Shown here: positions 9,560 through 17,940 of the stretch, in pieces
Layout of the letters: each line of letters starts with the position of its first letter
How positions within the stretch are numbered: the stretch's first letter is position 1
DNA from: Verrucomicrobiota bacterium
GTDB lineage: Bacteria; Verrucomicrobiota; Verrucomicrobiia; Limisphaerales; AV2
Reading direction: 5' to 3'
NCBI GenBank assembly: GCA_003218515.1
Contig: QHNT01000274.1
Coordinates: 1 to 38,307, forward strand
DNA: 38,307 nt
Program-made: the position numbers and the translations under genes
Notes under the pieces: model-generated
Told to the model about the DNA's origin: nothing
What the model saw: the letters and a program-made list of their open reading frames with translations, nothing else
The model's database searches: none

Positions 9560-10342
9560 TCACAGTCGCCCATTATCAATCAACCTCGTCTTTCCCACAA
9601 ACACCGCCAGCGCGATATGCGCGCCGGGTTGCACATTCGCCGCCGGCTGAAGTGTTTGCGGGTCGAAGAATTCGATGTAATCCACGCGCGCGGCCGGACG
9701 AGTTTCAATCAGCCATTTCAATTCGGCCTTCAACCGGCTCGAAGGGATAGCCTCTTTCGAGGTCCGCACCGTTTGTCGGGCCAATTGGATTGCCTGCCAC
9801 AATGCCACGGCTTGTTCGCGCTCCTCCGCCGACAAATATTTGTTCCGTGAGCTCAGGGCGAGGCCATCGGCTTCGCGAACGGTCGGCGCGACGACAATTT
9901 TCACCGGAAAATGCAAGTCGCGCGCCATCCGTTTCACCACCGCCGCTTGCTGAAAATCCTTCGCGCCGAAAACGGCTACGTCCGGCAGAACGATGTTGAG
10001 CAGCTTCGCTACGACCGTCGTCACGCCGCGAAAATGCGTGGGCCGCGATTCGCCTTCCATCCCGCGCGACAGACCTTCCTCGACAACGTAAGTGCTGAAA
10101 CCTAGTGGCACGTGTGTCTCGCCCGTCTGTTCCGGGTGCAAACTCACGGGCGAGACGCCCGTGCCAGTATACATCTGCTTGTCCCCGGGCACGAACAACA
10201 CGTCCACGCCGGCGTCGCGGCAGAGTTTTTTGTCACGCGGCAGGTCGCGGGGATAATTGGCGAGGTCTTCGGTGGGCGCGAACTGTGTCGGGTTGACGTA
10301 AATGCTCACCACCATCGTCGACACCGAAGTCACGATTCGCAT
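9560..10342 (-). CDS. panC: Pantothenate synthetase with anomalous N-terminus and an in-frame insertion
   Basis: VVSIYVNPTQFAPTEDLANYPRDL, GESRPTHFRGVTTVVAKLLNIVLPDVAVFGAKDFQQAAVVKRMARDL, DGLALSSRNKYLSAEER, TRLIDNGRL. The expected PTMGxLHxGH segment is absent, so function is doubtful. Confidence 0.88.
   Translation of the reverse strand: MRIVTSVSTMVVSIYVNPTQFAPTEDLANYPRDLPRDKKLCRDAGVDVLFVPGDKQMYTGTGVSPVSLHPEQTGETHVPLGFSTYVVEEGLSRGMEGESRPTHFRGVTTVVAKLLNIVLPDVAVFGAKDFQQAAVVKRMARDLHFPVKIVVAPTVREADGLALSSRNKYLSAEEREQAVALWQAIQLARQTVRTSKEAIPSSRLKAELKWLIETRPAARVDYIEFFDPQTLQPAANVQPGAHIALAVFVGKTRLIDNGRL
10107..10165. repeat. Palindromic element inside panC coding sequence
   Basis: Arms ggcacgtgtgtctcgcccgt (10107-10126) and acgggcgagacgcccgtgcc (10146-10165) pair at 18/20. 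Encodes TGTGVSPVSLHPEQTGETHVP in the PanC frame. Confidence 0.88.
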
Positions 10343-10410
10343 AACGGCAAGTTAGCGGCGGGAGCAAGATTCTGTCGAGCCGTCAGACGGTCGCCGGGCG
10401 CGAGCGGAGG

Positions 10411-10517
10411 CTCGTAGCGCAGCCATCCTGGCTGCGAGTTCTGCGGGCATCCTTGCCCGCAGAACCCTTGGGCGGCGGTGATGCCGCCCGAACCGGCAGG
10501 CGAGACGCCTGCCCTAC
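10411..10517. repeat. String of consecutive hairpins (modular palindromic repeat)
   Basis: cagcca-tcc-tggctg; ttctgcgggca-tcct-tgcccgcagaa; gggcggc-ggtgat-gccgccc; ggcaggcg-aga-cgcctgcc, back to back. Confidence 0.88.
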
Positions 10518-10587
10518 GTTGTCAGCGTCGCGGTTCATGGCTCCGATACGCGTCCAACTTTTGCAGATCCTCCTATCCATGACCCGA

Positions 10588-10658
10588 GTGGGGCGAGACT
10601 CCGTCGAGCCCTAATTTCTATCCATTAGAGACCAGGGTTCGACGGAGTCTCACCCCAC
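10588..10658. repeat. 71-bp palindromic element, homologous to 23888-23958
   Basis: gtggggcgagactccgtcgagccct / agggttcgacggagtctcaccccac arms (23/25) around spacer aatttctatccattagagacc. Confidence 0.92.
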
Positions 10659-10697
10659 CGTTCGCGGGCGCAAGGCAGGTGAAAATTCAGGGAGTTG

Positions 10698-13600
10698 TCA
10701 CGGAAGAACCATCACGCGGTAAAAACGCTTCGCCGCAGCTTGGGTCGTGCTGTCGAGCTTCAGGCCCGTTGCGCTGGCGGCGACGACATCGCCGGGAAGG
10801 TCCGTCCAGTCCTGGTCTTCGATTCCGTTTTTGTATTGCACGCGATACGTTCGTCCGGGCACGGCGTTCCAGAGCACCACCAAACTATCGACGGGGTTTG
10901 AACTCGAAAGCGTAAACGCGCGGAAGATGGAAGCGTTTTCCGTCGGGTTTGTCCCCGCCCGAAACTCGGCCAAATCGCTGAGGCCGTCACCGTCAAAATC
11001 ACCGCTCCCGTCGCGAGACAAATCGCCGAAGTAAGCCATCTCCCAATCGTCCGCCATGCCGTCCCCATCCGCATCTCCGGCACTCAGTCGAAATACAAAG
11101 ATGTCCTTGGCCTCGTTGAAATCTCCAACCGTAAGGTCGGAAGAATAACTTTCAAACACGACCACATTGCCGTCCGCGCTCAGGACGGGATTGGCCGACA
11201 ACCGGTTGCTGCTGGCTGAGCCGTTGAAATTGACACTCAGCAACAGCGTCGTTCCCGCAACCAGATCGCGGAGGAAAACGTCCGTGAACCCATTGGTGTC
11301 ATTCGCCACTAGGTCGGAAGCCTGGCTCATGAAAACAACGTAACGACCATCGGGACTGATGAGTGGCGACGTGGATTTGCCGTTGCCGCTTTTGCTCCCG
11401 TCGAGGTTCACGCTGGCCAAGGCAACCGTGTTTGAAATCCGATCAAGAACGTAAATATCGGCAAGCCCGTTGGTGTCGTTGCCTGCCAGAACACTGGTGC
11501 TTTCGAATGCGATGAACCGGCCATCGGCGCTCACCGAAACCGCGGAAGCGCTGGTTACAATCAAGTCAACGGTGTGCAACGTCAGGTCGCAGAGGTAAAG
11601 GTTGGTTTGATTGAGAAACGCCGTGAAGTGCCCATCAGCGCTCAGCGCGGGCTGCCTGGCCCGATTCAATCCGCCGCCGTTGATCGAACCGCTGACGAGG
11701 ATATTGCTCCTGGTCGCGGCGTCCCAAAGAAACAGGTTTGTGCCGAACACGATGTTCGTGACCAGATCAGTCGCGCTGCTCAGGAAAACCACGCGCGCGC
11801 CGTCGGCGCTAATCAAAGGATTCCAGGACAGTTTGTTGCCTCCGGCATTGCCTGCTTGATTGAGGCTCACCGGAACATTCGTGTCTTGGGTCAAGTCGCG
11901 AAGGTAAACCTGGCCGAGCGAACTGTTCGGAATCGCCGGGTCGGGCCAGGAACTTTGGAAGGCCAAATAACGGCCATTCGCGCTCCAGACCGGCGTCGCG
12001 GGGGCGCCGGGCTTGTTAGTCGGACTGACGCTGGTGATGAACCAGTTCGTGTGCTCAACCCGATCGTAAACGCACAAAGTAAATTGATTGTTCAGGCCGC
12101 TCACCAATGGAGGGTTCAGCCCGTTGGTTGCCACCTCGGTTCCCACGACCGCTTCAAAGGCGACCCGTCTGCCGTTTCCGCTGATCGCCGGTAGGCGCGC
12201 TGGCGCGAGGCTGAAGAGCATCGCCGGCGTCGACCCGCCGTTCCCGCCGCGCGCATCCAACAAAAAATTCGCGTTGAGCCACTCATTCGATCCGGTGATC
12301 AAATCCCGCACAAAGACATCGCTCGTGCCGTTGGTGTCGCCGATGGTCAGGTTGGACGCAAAACTTTCAAACGCGATGAAACGACCATTGGCGCTCATTG
12401 AATTGGGGGTCAACTGGCTCATGGCGTTGCCGGTGAGCGAATCCAAAAGGGAATCACGGCGGGAAATCAATTCGACTAAATCATTCGCCAGTTCGCGCGC
12501 GAAGATGTTCACAACGCCGCGGGCACTGTTCGCCAACTGGTCGCCGGCCGCAGCTTGAAACGCGACGACCTGGCCATCCTCGCTCAACGCCGGGAACCGG
12601 GCGGAACCGACCCGCGTGCGCGTGCCGGTAGCTTGATCAAAAATATACGTGCCTGGCAGATAAGTAAAAGTCGTCGAACCGCTTTCGCTGGAGCCGCCCT
12701 TTGGCGCGGTGATCGTTTCGTCGCTGCCTTCGCTCTGGAAGACAATCCAGCGACCATCGCGGCTGATCGAAATCGGCAAGGCGCTGCGTTCATTGCTCGT
12801 CGTCGTCCAGTTGGTGAAGGTCACCGAATCGCCGTTGGTTTGACCGGAGTGTAAACTTGCCAAAATGGTTGTGCCCATTTGCAAATCGCGCACGAATACA
12901 TCCAACGCCGGAACGGCGCTGGTTGGAAGATTATCGTCACTCACCAGATCATTCGCCAGACTCTGAAACGCGACGTAACGGCCATCCGCGCTGATGACCG
13001 GCCCGAACGAACTGTTCGTGGGGTTAAACCCGCCCGTTTGATTCACGCTCACCAAAGCGGTCGTTCTCGCCACCAGATCGCGCACGTAAACGTTGCTTGT
13101 CACGAGCAGATTATTGACGACGAGATTGTTGGCCGGGCTTTGGAAGGCCACATATCGCCCATCGGCGCTCATGGCTGGGTTGCTGGAGTTGTTATTGGCG
13201 GAGATGCCATTCGTGGCGACACTGACCAGGATGTTGGTGCGGTTCAACAAATCCCGCACAAAGACGTCGCTCTTTTGGTTGTTGTCGTTAGCAATCAGAT
13301 TGCTGGCGGCGCTGGTGAAGGCCACCCAGCGCCCGTCGTCACTGATCCGCGCCGTGTCGGCAAAGACCGGTCCTCCGCCCAGCGCGCTGGCAGAGCCAAA
13401 ACGATCGCGCGTGACCAACGTCGTGACACCGGAAACCAGGTCGCGAACAAACAAGTCACTGGCGTTGTTGAGATCGTTCAAAGCGAGATTGCTCGCCCGG
13501 CTCTCGAACAGAACAAAGCGTCCGTCGGGAGTCATCACTGGCCAGGACGAAGCCTGATTGCCCGGCGACACGCCGTCGAGTGAAACGCTCACGAGTATCG

Positions 13601-14042
13601 TCGTGCCGGCGACGAGATTGCGCACGAAAATGTCCGAAGCATTGTTGGTGTCGTTCGCGACGAGATCGGTGGCCGAGCTTTCAAAGGCGACAAACCGCCC
13701 ATCCGCGCTGATGGAAGCGGCCAGGGAACCACCGTTCCCGCTGCGCGTGCCGTCGCGGTTCACGCTCACCAGAATCGTTTTGCCGAGGGTTCGGTCCCGC
13801 ACGAAGACGTCAAACGTGCCGTTGCTGTCGTTGCGAACCAGATTGTCCGCACGGCTAACGAAAACGACGAGGCGCCCGTCCGCGCTAACGCCGGCGTCGT
13901 GGCAATCGGCCGCCGCGCTTTCAACAGTGACGGCGGGAACGGGGACTGTTTGCGCCGCGCGGCCATTTTGGCCGGCGCCGAGCCACACCAGCGCGAGCAG
14001 AGCAACCGCCAACATTACTTGTGGTTTAAAGAAGCTTTTCAT
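10698..14042 (-). CDS. Large secreted PD40/TolB-like beta-propeller repeat protein with calcium-binding-type C-terminal repeat
   Basis: Signal peptide MKSFFKPQVMLAVALLALVWLGAGQNGRA. Many repeats of the type SADGRFVAFES.ASDLVANDTNNASDIFVRDLVAGTTILVSVS. C-terminal DADGDGMADDWEMAYFGDLSRDGSGDFDGDGLSDLAEFRAGTNP. Confidence 0.88.
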   Translation of the reverse strand: MKSFFKPQVMLAVALLALVWLGAGQNGRAAQTVPVPAVTVESAAADCHDAGVSADGRLVVFVSRADNLVRNDSNGTFDVFVRDRTLGKTILVSVNRDGTRSGNGGSLAASISADGRFVAFESSATDLVANDTNNASDIFVRNLVAGTTILVSVSLDGVSPGNQASSWPVMTPDGRFVLFESRASNLALNDLNNASDLFVRDLVSGVTTLVTRDRFGSASALGGGPVFADTARISDDGRWVAFTSAASNLIANDNNQKSDVFVRDLLNRTNILVSVATNGISANNNSSNPAMSADGRYVAFQSPANNLVVNNLLVTSNVYVRDLVARTTALVSVNQTGGFNPTNSSFGPVISADGRYVAFQSLANDLVSDDNLPTSAVPALDVFVRDLQMGTTILASLHSGQTNGDSVTFTNWTTTSNERSALPISISRDGRWIVFQSEGSDETITAPKGGSSESGSTTFTYLPGTYIFDQATGTRTRVGSARFPALSEDGQVVAFQAAAGDQLANSARGVVNIFARELANDLVELISRRDSLLDSLTGNAMSQLTPNSMSANGRFIAFESFASNLTIGDTNGTSDVFVRDLITGSNEWLNANFLLDARGGNGGSTPAMLFSLAPARLPAISGNGRRVAFEAVVGTEVATNGLNPPLVSGLNNQFTLCVYDRVEHTNWFITSVSPTNKPGAPATPVWSANGRYLAFQSSWPDPAIPNSSLGQVYLRDLTQDTNVPVSLNQAGNAGGNKLSWNPLISADGARVVFLSSATDLVTNIVFGTNLFLWDAATRSNILVSGSINGGGLNRARQPALSADGHFTAFLNQTNLYLCDLTLHTVDLIVTSASAVSVSADGRFIAFESTSVLAGNDTNGLADIYVLDRISNTVALASVNLDGSKSGNGKSTSPLISPDGRYVVFMSQASDLVANDTNGFTDVFLRDLVAGTTLLLSVNFNGSASSNRLSANPVLSADGNVVVFESYSSDLTVGDFNEAKDIFVFRLSAGDADGDGMADDWEMAYFGDLSRDGSGDFDGDGLSDLAEFRAGTNPTENASIFRAFTLSSSNPVDSLVVLWNAVPGRTYRVQYKNGIEDQDWTDLPGDVVAASATGLKLDSTTQAAAKRFYRVMVLP

Positions 14043-14077
14043 TGAAGTGATGCCGGCAGGAAGATTTGTCGTTAGAC

Positions 14078-14905
14078 TCAATGCAGATAGGTGGTAACGC
14101 TTTGAAGCCAGGCGACGTCAAGGTTGCGCGGCGAAGAAACATTCAGGCTCAGGCTGTTATTGTAGTGCGGGGGCGGAGTAGTGCGTGGATCAACCCACTG
14201 GCGGTACCGCACACTCCCGTCCGCGAAGCTCAGATTGGCGCCGAGATAGTGGTAGGCTGCGGGATAGTCAATGATCCGGGTCGCGGGTCCGGTACTGACC
14301 ATGTCAACATACAACATTCCGTCGTTGATGCTGTCGGGGTGTTCTTCTATGAACACGAAAGTTTGATCGGGCTGGCGAACCTGGGAACGGTTCGTCGCCA
14401 TTTGAAACGCGCCGGTCGGGCTGCCTATCCATCCGGAAGCGCCGTCTCCAATCCAGGCGTTCATTGAATAGCTTCGTACCCGCAACTGGCCCCGAACCGA
14501 GCTCACATCGTCAGGGCAGTGGTAAATCTCCACCGCCTTGTTGTACGGATACAACTTCGCCTGCGTGATTTTCGACAGGTTTGTGGCATCTGTGCCTGAA
14601 TAATCCAGGAACCCGGTCACCCAATTGTTCGTCACTGGGAACGGGTCCGACCGATTCGGCGCCAGTCTGCCGAGATTGTCGTCCGCATACATCAGCCAGG
14701 AAAGGGCCAGCCGGCGCAGATTGTCCGCGCACAAGGCGCGATGTGAATTGCCTTTGTTATGCGCGAAGGCGGAGATTTGCAGGAGAAGCAGCAAAGACAA
14801 AACCCCAAGAGCCATCAACAGATCAGAGAATGAAAAACCGGCCGCCGCTTTTTGCCAGCCACTGCCGCGCACGAACAATTCCTGTGATTCAGGAAGAATC
14901 CTCAT
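14078..14905 (-). CDS. Prepilin-like protein with H-X9-DG motif (tandem copy 1)
   Basis: GFSFSDLLMALGVLSLLLLLQISAFA N-terminal helix; RALCADNLRRLALSWLMYADDN; YHYLGANLSFADGSV (H-X9-DG). ATG at 14905 preferred. Confidence 0.82.
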   Translation of the reverse strand: MRILPESQELFVRGSGWQKAAAGFSFSDLLMALGVLSLLLLLQISAFAHNKGNSHRALCADNLRRLALSWLMYADDNLGRLAPNRSDPFPVTNNWVTGFLDYSGTDATNLSKITQAKLYPYNKAVEIYHCPDDVSSVRGQLRVRSYSMNAWIGDGASGWIGSPTGAFQMATNRSQVRQPDQTFVFIEEHPDSINDGMLYVDMVSTGPATRIIDYPAAYHYLGANLSFADGSVRYRQWVDPRTTPPPHYNNSLSLNVSSPRNLDVAWLQSVTTYLH

Positions 14906-14943
14906 GAGCGTGCCGTTTCGGTGAAAGCAATTCGGTGGATAGC

Positions 14944-15717
14944 TCATTTGCGGCAAGTACTCACACTCTTCAGCCAGGTGACGTCCGGGCCTCTGATGGG
15001 TGGGAAGATCGGACCGATGGTTGCTGGTATGTTGAGCCATTGGTGATAGACTACGCTGCCGTCAGCAAAACCGAGATTGGCGCCCGAATAGTGGTAAGAC
15101 GCGGGATCGTCAACCAGGGAGGCCGACGCGGACATATCAACGACGAATAATCCGTCGTTGATACTGGCCGGATGCTCTTCGATAAAAACAAACGTCTGGT
15201 CCGGCTGCCTGATCCGGGACCGATTGGTCATGATTTGGAAGCCGCTGGTCCACTCGGATGTCCCATCACCCACCCAGCCGTTCATCGAATAACTCCGGAT
15301 GCGCAACTGGCCGCGGTAAGCGCTGAGATCGTCCGGGCATCGATAAATCTCCACCGCCTTGTTATAGGGGTACAACTTTGCCCCGGTTATCATGGCCACG
15401 TTTGTGTTGTCAGTGCGGCTGGCAAAGTCGAGCCAGCCAGCAACCCAATTGTTGGTGATTGGGAACGCGTCCGACCCATTCGGCGCCAGCCTGCCGCAAT
15501 TGTCGTCGCCGTACATGAGCCAGGAAAGAGCCAGGCGCCGCAGGTTGTCTGCGCAGAGAGCGCGATGGGAATTGCCTTTGGTGTGGGCCAGTGCCGAGAA
15601 TTGCATCAAAGCCAGCAACGTCAACACTGTCAGCATCGCCAACAGATCGACACGCGAAAATGCCGCGTCTTGTCCCTGGGAACGTGAGACCCCACACTTC
15701 ACCTTGGCTCCTGACAT
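14944..15717 (-). CDS. Prepilin-like protein with H-X9-DG motif (tandem copy 2)
   Basis: AAFSRVDLLAMLTVLTLLALMQFSALA; RALCADNLRRLALSWLMYGDDN; YHYSGANLGFADGSV. Strong paralogy to the neighbouring ORF. Confidence 0.82.
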   Translation of the reverse strand: MSGAKVKCGVSRSQGQDAAFSRVDLLAMLTVLTLLALMQFSALAHTKGNSHRALCADNLRRLALSWLMYGDDNCGRLAPNGSDAFPITNNWVAGWLDFASRTDNTNVAMITGAKLYPYNKAVEIYRCPDDLSAYRGQLRIRSYSMNGWVGDGTSEWTSGFQIMTNRSRIRQPDQTFVFIEEHPASINDGLFVVDMSASASLVDDPASYHYSGANLGFADGSVVYHQWLNIPATIGPIFPPIRGPDVTWLKSVSTCRK

Positions 15718-15841
15718 GACTACGTATTGATTGGAAGGCTTATACCCTGAACCTCCTCGCTTCGCAAGCCAATTTAAAGTCACCGGCCCGATGCGGGCGT
15801 ATCTTCAAAGTACCACCGTGAGTGACTGGCGTGCGATGGAA

Positions 15842-15950
15842 CGCGGGGCTTGGAAGCCCCGCGAACTTGCAGCCGGGACGGCTGTGCTACGTAGCGCAGG
15901 CCTCCGGCCTGCGAGTTCCGGCGGCTTCCAGCCGTCCGGTTCGGTGGTGC
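15842..15950. repeat. String of consecutive hairpins sharing syntax with 10411-10517
   Basis: cgcggggctt-gg-aagccccgcg (perfect); agccg-gga-cggct; gcaggcc-tcc-ggcctgc within gtagcgcag...gcgagttc. Confidence 0.85.
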
Positions 15951-15972
15951 TGCCGTCCGATGCGCCCAAACA

Positions 15973-16003
15973 AAAACGCGAAGGCTTTTGACCTTCGCGT
16001 TTT
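15973..16003 (-). terminator. Probable intrinsic terminator downstream of the glutaredoxin remnant
   Basis: aaaacgcgaagg / ccttcgcgtttt inverted repeat. Minus strand reads ...aaaacgcgaaggtcaaaagccttcgcgtttttgttt, with a T-rich tail. Confidence 0.65.
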
Positions 16004-16025
16004 CAGCGCGATGAAAATAGCGATG

Positions 16026-16242
16026 CTATTTTTGAACGAACTGAATGCCCGTGCCTCGCGGCATTTCGTCCGCACATGGCTGGTTGGTAGGCGCGTCGGG
16101 CGCCCGCTCATTCGGCGCCACCAGTTTGTTCGCCAGCAAATATGTCTCAACTTCATCCCCGCTGATGTCCGCGCACCGCACGCACGCCGTTGCTCCAGCC
16201 GCACGATGGTTTCAGATAGGCAATGATTTTCGGTTTGTTCAT
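16026..16242 (-). pseudogene. Glutaredoxin-like protein remnant with internal deletion and frameshift
   Basis: MNKPKIIAYLKPSCGWSNGVRAV, then in another frame DISGDEVETYLLANKLVAPNERAPDAPTNQPCADEMPRGTGIQFVQK*. Middle of the fold absent; junction near 16170-16178. Confidence 0.7.
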
Positions 16243-16385
16243 AGTTTTCAAAATTCCGCCCATAAACTGCCATAGTCCGGTCGTTTGGCAATACTTTCCT
16301 TTGCCGGTTAATTCCCTCCGCCTCGGCGGCTGCGCGGAACCAGTTTCCGATTGCGGATTACAGATGACCGATTGTTAAATCCGTC

Positions 16386-17516
16386 ATGCCGCTGAACGTC
16401 TTGATCGTCCCTGACAAATTCAAGGGCACGCTTACGGCTCAGGCCGCCGCCGAATTGATTGCCGAGGGATGGCATGAGGCGCGCCCTCAAGACAAACTGG
16501 AACTGTTGCCCATGAGCGACGGGGGCGACGGTTTTGGCGAGGTTCTGAGCCGGCTGTTGGATGTGCAAGAGCAAACGATTGCGACTCTGGACGCGGCGCA
16601 CAGCCCGCGGGAAGCAAAATGGTGGTGGGACCCGAAGGCCAGGACCGCGATCATCGAATCGGCCAAAATCATCGGGCTGGCACTCCTGCCTCCCAACAAA
16701 TTTCATCCGTTCGATCTGGACACCTACGGTTTGGGGGCCGCGCTGCAGTCGGCCGCCGACATCGGCGCGAAGCACTGCCTAATGGGCATCGGCGGCAGCG
16801 CCACCAACGACGGCGGCTTTGGCCTCGCGCGCGCGCGCGGGTGGATTTTTCTGGACGAGCACGAGCACCAGATCGAACAGTGGCGACAATTGTCCTCATT
16901 GCAGTCGATTTATCCGCCAGCACCGCAAAAAGACCTGCCCGATCTGCTCGTGGCGGTCGATGTCCAGAATCCGCTGCTTGGCGCGACCGGCGCCACCCGT
17001 GTTTACGGGCCACAGAAGGGACTCCGACCCGAAGATTTTGAGCACGCAGAAAAATGTCTCAGCCAGTTGGCCGAAGTGGTCGAGCGGGACCTGCGTTTGG
17101 ACGTAGCGGCGGAACCCGGCACCGGAGCGGCCGGTGGACTCGGTTTTGGTTTGCGTTGTTTCCTCAACGCGCGGTTGGATTCCGGTTTTGACATCTTCGC
17201 GCGTTACGCCCGATTGAAGGAACGCATTCGGGCGGCTCAATTGGTCATTACCGGCGAAGGCGCGATTGACGCGTCCACCCTGATGGGCAAAGGCGTCGGC
17301 GAAATCGCCAAAATGTGCCACGAAGCTGAGGTACCTTGCATGGCCCTGGCGGGCACCTATGGCAGTTCCGAACAGATGGAACAGCGTGAACACTGTTTTG
17401 CCCGGATATTCGGCATGTCACCGCATCTGACGACAACGGAACTCGCCATGCGCGATCCCGGGTTTTGGCTGCCGCGTCTGGCAGCGGACGTGGCGCGAAA
17501 CCACATCGACAAATGA
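16386..17516 (+). CDS. Glycerate kinase (GlxK/GarK-type family)
   Basis: VLIVPDKFKGTLTAQAAAELIAEGW, MSDGGDGFGEVL, MGIGGSATNDGGFGLARARG, DVQNPLLGATGATRVYGPQKG, GTGAAGGLGFGLRCFL, LVITGEGAIDASTLMGKGVGEIAK. Confidence 0.94.
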   Translation: MPLNVLIVPDKFKGTLTAQAAAELIAEGWHEARPQDKLELLPMSDGGDGFGEVLSRLLDVQEQTIATLDAAHSPREAKWWWDPKARTAIIESAKIIGLALLPPNKFHPFDLDTYGLGAALQSAADIGAKHCLMGIGGSATNDGGFGLARARGWIFLDEHEHQIEQWRQLSSLQSIYPPAPQKDLPDLLVAVDVQNPLLGATGATRVYGPQKGLRPEDFEHAEKCLSQLAEVVERDLRLDVAAEPGTGAAGGLGFGLRCFLNARLDSGFDIFARYARLKERIRAAQLVITGEGAIDASTLMGKGVGEIAKMCHEAEVPCMALAGTYGSSEQMEQREHCFARIFGMSPHLTTTELAMRDPGFWLPRLAADVARNHIDK

Positions 17517-17700
17517 TAATCGGCTTGTCGCGGCCGGCACATCCTACTATGTTACCGGCGTGTTCCTGAAGCTCCGCCGCCCGCCCGGCATCGTTGCGAC
17601 GATCCTTTCTCACCCGGCGTTGCCCGACAATCCAAAGAATTTCGCGGAGCGAAGCGGTGTCGGGCGTATCTCGATGCCACCACCATCGTGGAAGCCTCCG

Positions 17701-17830
17701 CTTCCTCTCCCTGCGAGGCACGAGCGGGGAGAGGGCTGGGGAGAGGGGCACCTTCCATTCGAATTGGCGCGGCTAACTGGAATCCCCTCTCCCTTACCCT
17801 CTCCCCACTCCTCCGTCGTGGTGAGAGGGA
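17701..17830. repeat. Degenerate CCCCTCTCCC-type palindromic repeat, intergenic
   Basis: cttcctctccctgcgaggcacgagcggggagagggctggggagaggggc ... cccctctcccttaccctctccccactcctccgtcgtggtgagaggg. Confidence 0.65.
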
Positions 17831-17940
17831 ATCGACCAGCGGCAGGGTGGTGGTGTCAAGATGCGGCCAGCGGTGCCGGCCCAGGTGAAAAATAATTTTC
17901 AGTCATTCGTGACTGCGGTATATTAGGCGCGCCGTAATTG

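Noticed and set aside
10383-10580. 65-aa minus-strand ORF VGQASRLPVRAASPPPKGSAGKDARRTRSQDGCAT
   Set aside because: Translation of the intergenic hairpin-string repeat, not an independent gene.
11574-13583. Several plus-strand ORFs of 150-234 aa with internal repeats
   Set aside because: Antisense reflections of the PD40-type repeats in the large minus-strand propeller gene.
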